DNA of 64,000 bases from Rhizobium sp. ZPR4 (lineage in GTDB: Bacteria; Pseudomonadota; Alphaproteobacteria; Rhizobiales; Rhizobiaceae), in the NCBI RefSeq assembly GCF_040215725.1, contig NZ_CP157968.1, positions 372,001-436,000 of the forward strand. Direction: 5' to 3'. Shown in pieces: positions 33,779-41,935 of this stretch. The notes beneath the pieces are model-generated. The model worked only from the letters and a program-made list of their open reading frames with translations, was not told where the DNA came from and made no database searches. The translations under genes were made by a program, and so were the position numbers. Numbering within the stretch: the first letter of the stretch is position 1; the number at the start of each line of letters is the position of its first letter.

Positions 33779-34660
33779 ATGAAGGCGGCAATTCAAAACT
33801 ATCATGCTCGAATGCAACGAGTTCTGGAGTATATCGATCGGCACCTCGATGACGATCTCAATCTTGATGTTCTGAGTAGTGTCGCGGCCTTCTCGAAGTT
33901 TCACTTCCATCGGCAGTTCGTGGCAACCTTCGGGTTGTCCGTACATCGCTATTTCCAACTCGCCCGCATGAAGCGGGCTTCATACCAGTTGGCCTATCGC
34001 GGCGCCCAAAGCGTCACGGGCATAGCGATGGATGCCGGTTACGACGCACCCGATGCCTTCGCCCGCGCCTTTCGGCAACGGTTTGGGCAATCGCCTTCGT
34101 CGTTTCGGAAATCTCCCGATTGGGAGCCGTGGCTTGCCGCTTTTGGCCCTCTCGACAATGCACGGAGCAAGCTTATGCAAAGGACCTTTACCCCTGACGA
34201 CGTGACCATCCGCGAAGTGGTCTCGACCCCTGTGGCGATCATGGAGCATCGGGGCGATCCAGCGATGATTGGCGCGACGATACAGAGTTTCATCGCGTGG
34301 CGCAAAGCGACTGGCCTGACCCCAAAGACAAGCCCGACCTTCAACATCTTCCATTCCGATCCGCATACCACGCCCCGGTCCGAGTACCGGATGGATTTAT
34401 GCGTTGGCACTAACCGGTCGATTGAACCGGACGACGGGCCGATCAAGGCTGGCGTAATCCCCGGAGGCCGATGCGCAGTACTGCGTGTCGTCGGCAACAC
34501 CGACAATCTGGAGCCTGCCGCGCTTTACTTGTATCGCGAGTGGCTTCCAGCCAGCGGCGAAGAAACACGCGACTTCCCGATCTATTGCCAGCGGCTGAGC
34601 TTCTTCCCGGAAGTGCCGGAGCATGAGGCGGTTGCCGAGCTGTTTCTGCCCCTGAAATAG
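33779..34660 (+). CDS. AraC-family regulator with GyrI-like ligand-binding domain
   Basis: A 293-aa protein. Residues about 10-110 hold the AraC double HTH (HLDDDLNLDVLSSVAAFSKFHFHRQFVATFG and GIAMDAGYDAPDAFARAFRQRFGQSPSSFR). From about 130 to the end there is a GyrI/SOUL-type small-molecule domain (VREVVSTPVAIMEHRGD-like start, MDLCVGTNRSIEPDDGPIKAGVIPGGRCAVLRVVG). This Rob-like, N-terminal-HTH order is typical of drug- or stress-responsive activators. GGAG lies upstream of the ATG. It stands alone next to an IS5-type element. Confidence 0.88.
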   Translation: MKAAIQNYHARMQRVLEYIDRHLDDDLNLDVLSSVAAFSKFHFHRQFVATFGLSVHRYFQLARMKRASYQLAYRGAQSVTGIAMDAGYDAPDAFARAFRQRFGQSPSSFRKSPDWEPWLAAFGPLDNARSKLMQRTFTPDDVTIREVVSTPVAIMEHRGDPAMIGATIQSFIAWRKATGLTPKTSPTFNIFHSDPHTTPRSEYRMDLCVGTNRSIEPDDGPIKAGVIPGGRCAVLRVVGNTDNLEPAALYLYREWLPASGEETRDFPIYCQRLSFFPEVPEHEAVAELFLPLK

Positions 34661-34723
34661 CGAACTCTGGCGGCGGCTTGTCCTGTCCAATCGCCAGAAG
34701 CGGGCAAGCCGCTAATCAACAAG

Positions 34724-35612
34724 TCAAAATTCAAACTGAGACATCACCAGGAAACCAACGATGTGGACCGACACCACTCGGGCGCAGTATGCCCGCGCGG
34801 ATCTGAATTTGCCAAGCGACTTGACCGATGCCGAATGGGCTGTTCTGGAACCGTTTTTACCGCCACCGTCCAATGTCGGCCGACCACGTAAGTGGCCCTT
34901 GCGGCGGATAGTTGAAGCAATCCTCTATCTGCTGCGTGGTGGCCTGCCGTGGCGGATGCTGCCGCCCTGCTTTCCGCCGGTCTCGACGGTCCGGCGCTGG
35001 TTCTATCTTTGGCGGGACAGCAATCTGTGGCAATCGCTGAACCACACCCTGCTGCTGATAGCCCGAGAGGGATCGGGCCGCGAAGCGTCACCTAGTGCCG
35101 GCATAATCGACAGCCAGAGCGTCAAAACCACGGAAAGCGGTGGGCCTTGCGGCTATGACGCAGGTAAGAAGGTCAACGGACGAAAGCGCCACATCCTGAC
35201 CGACACCGAGGGCAATCTGGTTCACGCCGTCATCCACACCGCCGACATTCAGGATCGCGATGGCGCGCCGACTGTGCTCGCGCAGATCATCGGTCGCTTC
35301 CCGTGGTTGCGCCATATCTTTGCCGATGGCGGATATGCCGGCGTGAAGCTCAAGGATGCCCTGCGCCGGATCGGCGCATGGGCCGTCGAGATCGTCAAGC
35401 GCTCCGATGCGGCCAAGGGCTTTGTTGTTCTTCCCCGCCGCTGGGTTGTCGAACGCACACTGGCTTGGCTCAATCGAAACCGACGCCTCGCAAAGGACTT
35501 CGAACAAACCATCGCCTCTGCAACCACATGGCTGTTCATCGCCTCGATCCAGCTATTCACTCGCAGGATCGCAAGATCATGAATTCACGTCAGATAATTT
35601 TGAATCAGTCTC
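34724..35612 (+). mobile_element. IS5-family insertion sequence (ends approximate)
   Basis: About 0.88 kb around a complete transposase gene. An 8-base inverted word TCAAAATT (34724-34731) / AATTTTGA (35596-35603), and a GAGAC (34738) / GTCTC (35608-35612) pair, are the only terminal symmetry found. No target duplication is visible, so the ends are provisional. The size fits small IS5-group elements. It lies between two AraC-type regulator genes. Confidence 0.6.
34761..35582 (+). CDS. IS5-family transposase
   Basis: A 273-aa DDE transposase in one uninterrupted frame. The N-terminal DNA-binding part is DLTDAEWAVLEPFLPPP. The catalytic triad lies in GIIDSQSVKTTE (Asp), FADGGYAG (Asp) and RRWVVERTLAWLNRNRRL (Glu), with spacing of the IS5 family. 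AGGAAACC precedes the ATG. The intact frame suggests recent activity or recent arrival. No overlapping second frame is required. Confidence 0.93.
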   Translation: MWTDTTRAQYARADLNLPSDLTDAEWAVLEPFLPPPSNVGRPRKWPLRRIVEAILYLLRGGLPWRMLPPCFPPVSTVRRWFYLWRDSNLWQSLNHTLLLIAREGSGREASPSAGIIDSQSVKTTESGGPCGYDAGKKVNGRKRHILTDTEGNLVHAVIHTADIQDRDGAPTVLAQIIGRFPWLRHIFADGGYAGVKLKDALRRIGAWAVEIVKRSDAAKGFVVLPRRWVVERTLAWLNRNRRLAKDFEQTIASATTWLFIASIQLFTRRIARS

Positions 35613-35696
35613 TTAGAGACGTACAGCTTAGGTCTGCGGGATCGGCCTAAATTGATCGGATCGGCTCTAGCCAGCATCCCTCCCCAGGATTTTGGC

Positions 35697-35718
35697 GACC
35701 TCAAACATGATTGAGGTC
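35697..35718. promoter_or_regulatory. Perfect inverted repeat upstream of membrane AraC gene
   Basis: GACCTCAA-acatga-TTGAGGTC, 8-base arms with a 6-base spacer, 68 bases before the ATG of the AraC-type gene. It could be its operator or a leader hairpin. Confidence 0.4.
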
Positions 35719-35785
35719 GCAGCGCGAGACGTCTTCCGGCATGATCGGCGGCAGATATCGCCGCCAATCTCTTATGACCTGACCA

Positions 35786-36829
35786 ATGCTCTTCATTCCA
35801 TTTCCGTTCATCATCGCCATTTTGCTCGTCGTTCTCCTTGCGGTCGTCAAAACCCGCGACGACGAGGCGCCGCCCAATTTGCCATTCCAGGCGCTGATCC
35901 TTCTCAGCGCGTTTCAGTCAACGCTGTCCGGGTTGCGATGGGGCTATGCCGTTCAGCCTGTCATGTATGTCATGCCGGTCGCCGCCGCGATGGTGCCGCC
36001 GCTTGCCTATCTCGGCGTCTCCCGGCTGGCGCGCAAAAGCTCCTTCTCCTTAATTCAGCAGATCTGCCTGCATGGGCTGCCGGCTGGGCTTATTGTCGTG
36101 CTGATCGCGCTGTGGCGCAACGCGATCGATATCGCCATCGTCCTTATCGACGTCGGTTATGCCACTGCAATCCTGCTTCTCATGCGGTCGGGCACGGACG
36201 CGCTTCGCCTCGCACCTTTCGAAGGTGCTGGTCCGACCTACCGAGCCATTCTCTTTACCGCCAGCGCTCTTCTCCTGTCGGCGGCGGTGGATATTTTCAT
36301 CTGGCTGGATTTTGCCTGGGCCGGCGGTGAATATGCATTGAAGGTCATCACCTTCGGAAATCTCGCAGCGCTCGCCATCCTCGCCACCGCTGCCGCCGCT
36401 GCCAGCCGCAGCCACGCGCCCGTCGATCGCGTAGAGGCTGTCCGGCCACCGGAAATCCTTCAGGACGGCCAGACGCTTGCTGCGGTGCAGGCATTGATGG
36501 AGGACAGGCACGCCTATCGCGATGTCGATCTCAATCTCGACCGGCTGGCGCGCAAGCTCGCGATTCCCGCCCGGCAGATTTCCTCGGCCATCAACCGCGC
36601 CACCGGCAAGAACGTCTCGCAATATGTCAACGAGTACCGGATCTCGGAGGCTTGCACACTGCTGGCCGAAACCGAGAATCCGGTGATGGAGATCATGTTC
36701 GATGTCGGCTTTCAGACCAAGTCGAACTTCAATCGTGAGTTCCGGCGTGTCACTGATACGACGCCGCTCGAATGGCGCGACAAGTCGCGCAGGTCCCCCA
36801 AGTCCACAGCCGCGCCAAAGGTTGACTGA
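35786..36829 (+). CDS. Membrane-embedded AraC-family transcriptional regulator
   Basis: A 347-aa protein. Residues 1-215 contain about seven hydrophobic segments (for example FPFIIAILLVVLLAVV, LPAGLIVVLIALW and AILFTASALLLSAAVDIFIWL). Residues about 245-335 are a cytoplasmic AraC HTH domain (LARKLAIPARQISSAINRATGKNVSQYVNEYRI and VMEIMFDVGFQTKSNFNREFRRV). It is therefore a one-component membrane sensor that acts at the membrane. The following gene, 136 bases away on the same strand, is a fatty-acid-hydroxylase-like protein and may be its target. The signal is unknown. Confidence 0.85.
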   Translation: MLFIPFPFIIAILLVVLLAVVKTRDDEAPPNLPFQALILLSAFQSTLSGLRWGYAVQPVMYVMPVAAAMVPPLAYLGVSRLARKSSFSLIQQICLHGLPAGLIVVLIALWRNAIDIAIVLIDVGYATAILLLMRSGTDALRLAPFEGAGPTYRAILFTASALLLSAAVDIFIWLDFAWAGGEYALKVITFGNLAALAILATAAAAASRSHAPVDRVEAVRPPEILQDGQTLAAVQALMEDRHAYRDVDLNLDRLARKLAIPARQISSAINRATGKNVSQYVNEYRISEACTLLAETENPVMEIMFDVGFQTKSNFNREFRRVTDTTPLEWRDKSRRSPKSTAAPKVD

Positions 36830-36939
36830 ATCGGAATCGAGGATGATCCGGCACATATTTAACGCCTCTCCAACCCGATCGGCACGCCTTTAACCAGTTT
36901 TTAATCATCAAGTTGAAGCAGCAGCCATCCTCGGATAAA

Positions 36940-36957
36940 GGAGGGGTATCGCCCTCC
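36940..36957 (+). promoter_or_regulatory. Hairpin masking a Shine-Dalgarno-like GGAGGGG
   Basis: GGAGGG-gtatcg-CCCTCC forms a 6-base GC stem 9-27 bases before the possible GTG/ATG starts of the hydroxylase-like gene. The only good ribosome-binding word is inside the stem. A translational switch is conceivable but unproven. Confidence 0.35.
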
Positions 36958-36965
36958 GTCGTTCC

Positions 36966-37805
36966 GTGGATAGCAAATTGACAATGGAAAATTTGCTTCA
37001 ATTGCTTGATTTCATGGAGGAGTATACCGATCGCATTCTTCCGGTCGCGTTCCTGTTGCTCGCCGCAGAGATCGTCTTTCCGAAATCTCGCTATACCTAT
37101 GTATCGAAACTTCGTGGTGCCGTCTTCTGCGTGACGAACATCCTCATAACCAAAGCAAGTCTCACACTCTTCTACTGGTTTTGGGCAGGCATCGGCATAA
37201 AGCCGCTGTTCGAGATCGACCTGACGTTCCTCTCGAAGCTTTCGAATGCATGGCCGCTGCATCTGCTGGGCGCCATAGCTGCTTCCTTTCTCGTTCTGCA
37301 GGTCAGCGAGTTCTTCTACTATTGGTTCCACAGGTTACAGCATAGCAATAGCTTCTTCTGGCGCTTCCATGCCGAGCATCATTCGCTCGAGGAAATGAGC
37401 GCCTTCAACAGCAACCACCATTTCAGCGAGGAGATCTTCAGAATTCCGTTCCTGATCATTCCCGTCTCGCTGCTCTTCGATTTCAAGCAGGACTATGTTC
37501 CCTGGATCTGGGTGTTCTTCGTGCGCTGGCAAGGTTATTTCGAACATAGCTCGACGCGTCTGAATTTGGGCTGGGTCCGCTACGTCTTTCCCGACAACCG
37601 CTTTCACCGCATTCACCATTCGGTCGAACGACAACACTTCAACAGGAATTTCGGCAGCGGTTCGGCGATCTGGGACATTCTGTTCGGGACCGCCTACTAT
37701 CCGAAGGCCACGGAGTGGCCCGATGTCGGCCTACCCAATATCCGGGAGCCGCAGAACTTGACCGAGTTTCTCGTTCGGCCCTTTCGGCGCGGCAGACATA
37801 GCTAG
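36966..37805 (+). CDS. Sterol desaturase/fatty acid hydroxylase-family membrane protein
   Basis: 279 aa from a GTG at 36966; an ATG at 36984 is the alternative. Several membrane helices surround the His clusters that hold a di-iron centre: HRLQH and HAEHH near residues 120-140 and HRIHH near 218. The C-terminal HFNRNFGSGSAIWDILFGTAYYP is typical of this superfamily, which hydroxylates or desaturates membrane lipids, carotenoids or sterols. The substrate here is unknown. It follows the membrane AraC regulator. Confidence 0.85.
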   Translation: MDSKLTMENLLQLLDFMEEYTDRILPVAFLLLAAEIVFPKSRYTYVSKLRGAVFCVTNILITKASLTLFYWFWAGIGIKPLFEIDLTFLSKLSNAWPLHLLGAIAASFLVLQVSEFFYYWFHRLQHSNSFFWRFHAEHHSLEEMSAFNSNHHFSEEIFRIPFLIIPVSLLFDFKQDYVPWIWVFFVRWQGYFEHSSTRLNLGWVRYVFPDNRFHRIHHSVERQHFNRNFGSGSAIWDILFGTAYYPKATEWPDVGLPNIREPQNLTEFLVRPFRRGRHS

Positions 37806-37852
37806 AACGCCGGTCGTTTCAACTTTCGGATTTTCACCGGCCTTTCAGCCCC

Positions 37853-38416
37853 ATGCCGGTCGAAAAACAGGTCTTCGTTAGAATTTTAGGCAAACCTAAA
37901 AGCGGTCATCAAGACCCCGGCGCTATTATCGATGTGTCTGGCCGAACACGGTTCGGCGGCACTATGACAGTGCCAAGGCATCCTCAAGCCGGATCTGCTT
38001 CAGACGGTTGCACTTTTGAACGGGGAGTCCCTGAAGGGACAAAGTGCTCAATGCCTCTTTCAGCATTTCTTCGCCGCCGCGCAGCGATCGCGGTCCGCGT
38101 ACACGACACTCTATGCACGTTCATTGACGGGACGATTGTCGCTCGGGCGGACAATTGGCGCCCACTCTGCAATAGCGACGATACGCGCCGGGCGCTCGGT
38201 CACACCTCATATCGTGGCGAATTGGTGCCGGTCTACGATCTGGCGACAAAGATGGGCAACAAGCCCTCAAAGAGCTGTGAAATCGCCATCATCAAGATGG
38301 CTAGCGGCTACGTGGCGTTTCTGATCGACGAATTCATCGGCAGCACGTCGGCGGCGAGCGAAGCCATCCGCCTTTCGCAACTCGACATTTTCGGCCGCGA
38401 CCGCGTAGCTGTATAG
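37853..38416 (+). CDS. CheW-like domain protein
   Basis: 187 aa as drawn, but the first 66 residues look non-conserved and no ribosome site precedes the ATG; an ATG at 38051 (121 aa) would keep the domain. The CheW-type segment is LGHTSYRGELVPVYDLATKMG followed by CEIAIIKMASGYVAFLIDEFIG. CheW proteins couple chemoreceptors to the CheA kinase. No other chemotaxis gene is nearby, and the N-terminal strand of the fold is weak, so it may be a divergent orphan. Confidence 0.6.
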   Translation: MPVEKQVFVRILGKPKSGHQDPGAIIDVSGRTRFGGTMTVPRHPQAGSASDGCTFERGVPEGTKCSMPLSAFLRRRAAIAVRVHDTLCTFIDGTIVARADNWRPLCNSDDTRRALGHTSYRGELVPVYDLATKMGNKPSKSCEIAIIKMASGYVAFLIDEFIGSTSAASEAIRLSQLDIFGRDRVAV

Positions 38417-38480
38417 CATCGCTTTCCCGATGCCAAAGAAGGCGGCCTCCTTCAGCGGACAATTGCCGTGAATTCCAAAC

Positions 38481-39185
38481 CTAGCTGGCTTTGGATAGGT
38501 CGGCGCGATCCATGATCTCAGTGATAACACCGCCTCGCATGACGGCGGCGCGATCGCACATGTGGCCAACCACACCCGGATCATGGCTGACGAGCACGAA
38601 GATCATGCCATGTGCCGCTTTCAGATCGTTAAGAAGATTGAGAATTCCAGCCTGCACCGAGACATCGAGGGCCGAGGTCGGCTCGTCGAGCAGCAGCAGC
38701 TTCGGGCGCAGCAATAGCGCCCGCGCAATCGCTACGCGCTGCCGCTGACCACCGGACAGTTGATGCGGATAGCGCTGGCTCGATATTGCCGGTAGACCCA
38801 CCTGATCGAGAGCCCTATAAACCTGTGCCTCGACGTCCCTAACACCCCGCAGAGACAATGGTTCGCCGAGAATACGCGCAATCGTGTGACGCGGGTGCAG
38901 TGACGAATAGGGGTCCTGGAACACCATCTGAATATTGTCCCGCAAAGAGCCGGAAATCTTTCTCCCCGGCTTGAGCGCCTCGTCAAAAACGGAGATCGAT
39001 CCCTGCCAATGGATATTCAGCCCGGCGATAGCGCGCAGGACCGTCGTCTTGCCGCAGCCGGACGGGCCGATGAGACCGAAGGTCTCGCCGCTTGCGACCT
39101 CGAAGCTGACCCCGCGCACGGCCGTGAACGCCTTCCCTGTGCCGGGAAAGGAGATGGAGAGATCGGAGACCGAAAGCGCGTTCAT
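38481..39185 (-). CDS. Dipeptide/oligopeptide ABC transporter ATP-binding protein (DppF-like)
   Basis: A 234-aa ATPase of the PepT importer class. Walker A GPSGCGKT lies at about 40-47, signature LSGGQRQR, Walker B LLLLDEPTSAL, and MVFQDPYSSLHPRHTI is the usual peptide-transporter Q-loop. It lacks the long C-terminal oligopeptide extension. Its ATG overlaps the preceding gene by 4 bases. It is the last gene of the operon. Confidence 0.9.
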   Translation of the reverse strand: MNALSVSDLSISFPGTGKAFTAVRGVSFEVASGETFGLIGPSGCGKTTVLRAIAGLNIHWQGSISVFDEALKPGRKISGSLRDNIQMVFQDPYSSLHPRHTIARILGEPLSLRGVRDVEAQVYRALDQVGLPAISSQRYPHQLSGGQRQRVAIARALLLRPKLLLLDEPTSALDVSVQAGILNLLNDLKAAHGMIFVLVSHDPGVVGHMCDRAAVMRGGVITEIMDRADLSKAS

Positions 39186-40006
39186 GCTCCCGCTCCGTAA
39201 ACCGGCAGACGGGTGCCATAGGTTTCGGCCGATGGCCGAGCCGCCCATAGGGCACGCGTATAGGCGGATCGGGCGCCGGAGAGATCGGCCGATGCCAATT
39301 CCTCCTCGATGCGGCCGCCGCGCATGACGATCGCCCGATCGGCGAATTGCGAGACCTGCTGCAGATCGTGGCTGATGAGCAGCAGCCCCATGCCGAATTT
39401 TTCGGTCAGGGAGCGCAGCAGCGTCAGGATCTGGCCCCGCAGCTCACGGTCGAGCGCGGAGGTCGGCTCGTCGGCGATCAAGAGCTTCGGCCGGTTGATC
39501 AGCATCGCCGCGATCATCACACGCTGGCCCATGCCGCCCGACAGTGCCGCGGGATAGCTCGAATAGACCCGCTTCGGGTCGGGAAGGCCGACCGTGTGAA
39601 GCATGTCGAGCGCCCGTTCGCGCCGCTCTGCCGCCGAAAAGCGCGTGTGCAAGAGCAACGTCTCCTCGACCTGCCGCCCGACCTTATGGGCGGGATTGAG
39701 CGAATATTTCGGATCCTGAAGGACAAGGCCGATGCCGTTGCCGCGAAGCGCATTCCAGCCGGAGGACGGCAGGGAGAGAAGGCTCTGTCCTTCGAACGAC
39801 AGGCGCGTTGCCCGCACCTGTGCATGGCGCGGCAGCAAGCCCATGATCGCCCGCCCCGTCATCGACTTGCCGGAGCCGGATTCGCCGACAAGTGCGACGA
39901 TCTCCCGATCGACCGCGAAGCTGATGCCATCGACGACGGGCACCAGGCCGGTTTCGGAGGGAAAGGAGACCGAAAGGTCTTGAATGGATAGCAGCGGCTC
40001 AGCCAT
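39182..40006 (-). CDS. Dipeptide/oligopeptide ABC transporter ATP-binding protein (DppD-like)
   Basis: A 274-aa ATPase. Walker A GESGSGKS lies at about 41-48, Q-loop LVLQDPKYSLNPAHKVG, signature LSGGMGQR and Walker B LLIADEPTSAL. ATG 40006 gives the standard MAEPLLSIQDLSVSF start; longer in-frame sequence is inside the permease gene. It overlaps the permease by 8 bases. With the DppF-like subunit it forms the ATPase heterodimer. Confidence 0.9.
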   Translation of the reverse strand: MAEPLLSIQDLSVSFPSETGLVPVVDGISFAVDREIVALVGESGSGKSMTGRAIMGLLPRHAQVRATRLSFEGQSLLSLPSSGWNALRGNGIGLVLQDPKYSLNPAHKVGRQVEETLLLHTRFSAAERRERALDMLHTVGLPDPKRVYSSYPAALSGGMGQRVMIAAMLINRPKLLIADEPTSALDRELRGQILTLLRSLTEKFGMGLLLISHDLQQVSQFADRAIVMRGGRIEEELASADLSGARSAYTRALWAARPSAETYGTRLPVYGAGA

Positions 40007-40856
40007 GACGCGGATCCAGTATGTCGCGTAAGCCGTCGGCCAGAAGGTTGAAGGCGAGCGAGGTAATGAGAATGGCGAAGCCGGGCACGGCCGCCACCCA
40101 CCATTGATCGAAGATGACCTGCGTGCCTTCGGAGACCATCGCTCCCCACTCGGCAGTCGGCGGACGAACGCCGAGACCCAGGAAGCCAAGGCCCGCTGCC
40201 GCGAGAATGATACCGGAGAGATCCAGCGCCAGGCGAATGATCGCCGAGGGCAGCACAAGGGGCAGAACATGGCCGTAAAGCAGCCTGATACCCCTGATGC
40301 CGACCATCTCGGCGGCGGCCAGATAGTCGCTCCGGCGCAGGGCTGCCGTTTCCACGCGCGCCTGTCGCGCATAGGCCGGCCAACTCGTCAGGGACAGCGC
40401 CAGCGCGCCGTTGACCAGGCCCGGCCCCATGATCGCGACAAAGGCGAAGGCGAGCAACAAGCGCGGAAAGGACATGACGACATCGGTGACGCGCATCAGG
40501 ATGCGCTCCGTGATGCCGCCGAAGAAGCCTGCGAGGATGCCGACGACAATGCCAAGAGGCGCCATGAGAAGCACGACAAACAGCAGAAGCAGCAAAGTCG
40601 GCCGCGCACCATAGATCATGCGCGACAGGAGATCGCGCCCGAACCCGTCCGTGCCGAACCAATGCGCTGCACTCGGCGGCATCAGCCGGTTGGCGGTCTC
40701 CTGCAGATTGGGATCGTATGGCGCAATCAGCGGCGCAAGCAGCGCCACAGCCAGAATGAACACGACGACCATGCTACCGGCGGCGGCCGACGGCGAGCGC
40801 AGAAGGCGCTTGAGGAAAGACGGCCCATCAAGCGGATGCTGTATGATGGCACTCAC
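39999..40856 (-). CDS. Dipeptide/oligopeptide ABC transporter permease (DppC-like)
   Basis: A 285-aa membrane protein with about six helices. The N-terminal segment LIAPYDPNLQETANRLMPPSAAHWFGTDGFGRDLLSRMIYGAR is the DppC/OppC hallmark, and EMVGIRGIRLLYGHVLPLVLPSAI is the EAA loop that contacts the ATPases. It overlaps the DppB-like gene by 4 bases. Substrate may be a peptide, nickel or an opine-like compound; not determined. Confidence 0.9.
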   Translation of the reverse strand: MSAIIQHPLDGPSFLKRLLRSPSAAAGSMVVVFILAVALLAPLIAPYDPNLQETANRLMPPSAAHWFGTDGFGRDLLSRMIYGARPTLLLLLFVVLLMAPLGIVVGILAGFFGGITERILMRVTDVVMSFPRLLLAFAFVAIMGPGLVNGALALSLTSWPAYARQARVETAALRRSDYLAAAEMVGIRGIRLLYGHVLPLVLPSAIIRLALDLSGIILAAAGLGFLGLGVRPPTAEWGAMVSEGTQVIFDQWWVAAVPGFAILITSLAFNLLADGLRDILDPRHG

Positions 40857-41935
40857 CGTTTCTTCCCCGCCTCAAGCCGCGCAACGCCGAGATCGGTCAG
40901 GGCGTTCAGGAGCACGAAGGACGCGCCGACCACAAGGGTCACGCCGAGGATCGCCGGCATGTCGCCGGCAAACATCGCTGTCGTCAGATAACGGCCTATG
41001 CCGGGCCAGGCAAAGACGGTTTCGGTGAGCACCGCGCCTTCCAAGAGGCTGGCATAGGAAAGGGCGATCACGATCAGAAGCGTCCCGGAGATGTTCGGCA
41101 TGACATGTTTGAAGACGATGCGGGAAAGGCTTGCTCCCTTGGCGCGGGCGGTCGTTACATATTCCTGGCCGAGTTCGGTCAGGATCGAAGCGCGCGTCAG
41201 CCGGGAAATCGCGGCAAGCGCGTGAAAGGCAAGCACGGTCGCAGGTAACGCCAGATGCGCCAGTGCGTCTCGGAAGGCGCCCTGCTTGCCAGAGAGCCAG
41301 GTATCGATCAAAGCAAACCCGGTGACGGATTTGACCGTGTATTGAAAGACGACATCCGCGCGTCCCGGCCCTGGCGCCCAGTGCAGCCGTGCATAAAAGA
41401 AGAGCAGCATCAGCAGACCGAGCCAGAAGATCGGCACCGAATAGCCGAAAAGCGAGATTATCCGCGCCACGCCGTCAAGCCATGTTCCCTGCCGCATGGC
41501 GGCGGTGATGCCAAGCGCCAGGCCGATCGCCGAGCCCAGAATGATCGCCGTCGTGGCAAGCTCGATCGTCGCCGGAAACGTCCGCGCGATATCCTTGGCG
41601 ACCGGCTGGCCGGTCGAGGTCGATTGGCCGAAATTCCCCGACGCGGCGGCTTCGACATAACGAAGGAACTGCAGCGGCAGCGGCTGATCGAGTCCAAGCT
41701 CGGCGCGCGCCTGCTCATAACTCGACTGGCTGGCGTGATCACCGACCATCTGCAGCGCTGGGTCGATCGGCGACAGGCGCGTCAACGCAAAAGTCACCAG
41801 CGCCAGCCCGAAGAGCGTCAGCGCAAAGGACCATCCCCACGAAAGAAAGGACCGCACGAAAGACAACTCCCGCCAGGCTTTCATCTGGCGGGAGTTCGTC
41901 ATGTCGGCATCGGATTGGCTGGCCGCTTGCGGCAC
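40853..41935 (-). CDS. Dipeptide/oligopeptide ABC transporter permease (DppB-like)
   Basis: A 360-aa permease. FALTRLSPIDPALQMVGDHASQSSYEQARAELGLDQPLPLQFLRYV near the N-terminus and EYVTTARAKGASLSRIVFKHVMPNISGTLL (EAA loop) define the DppB class. The first ATG follows directly on the binding-protein stop; the ATG for MTNSRQ eleven codons later is also possible. It pairs with the DppC-like subunit. Confidence 0.9.
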   Translation of the reverse strand: MPQAASQSDADMTNSRQMKAWRELSFVRSFLSWGWSFALTLFGLALVTFALTRLSPIDPALQMVGDHASQSSYEQARAELGLDQPLPLQFLRYVEAAASGNFGQSTSTGQPVAKDIARTFPATIELATTAIILGSAIGLALGITAAMRQGTWLDGVARIISLFGYSVPIFWLGLLMLLFFYARLHWAPGPGRADVVFQYTVKSVTGFALIDTWLSGKQGAFRDALAHLALPATVLAFHALAAISRLTRASILTELGQEYVTTARAKGASLSRIVFKHVMPNISGTLLIVIALSYASLLEGAVLTETVFAWPGIGRYLTTAMFAGDMPAILGVTLVVGASFVLLNALTDLGVARLEAGKKR

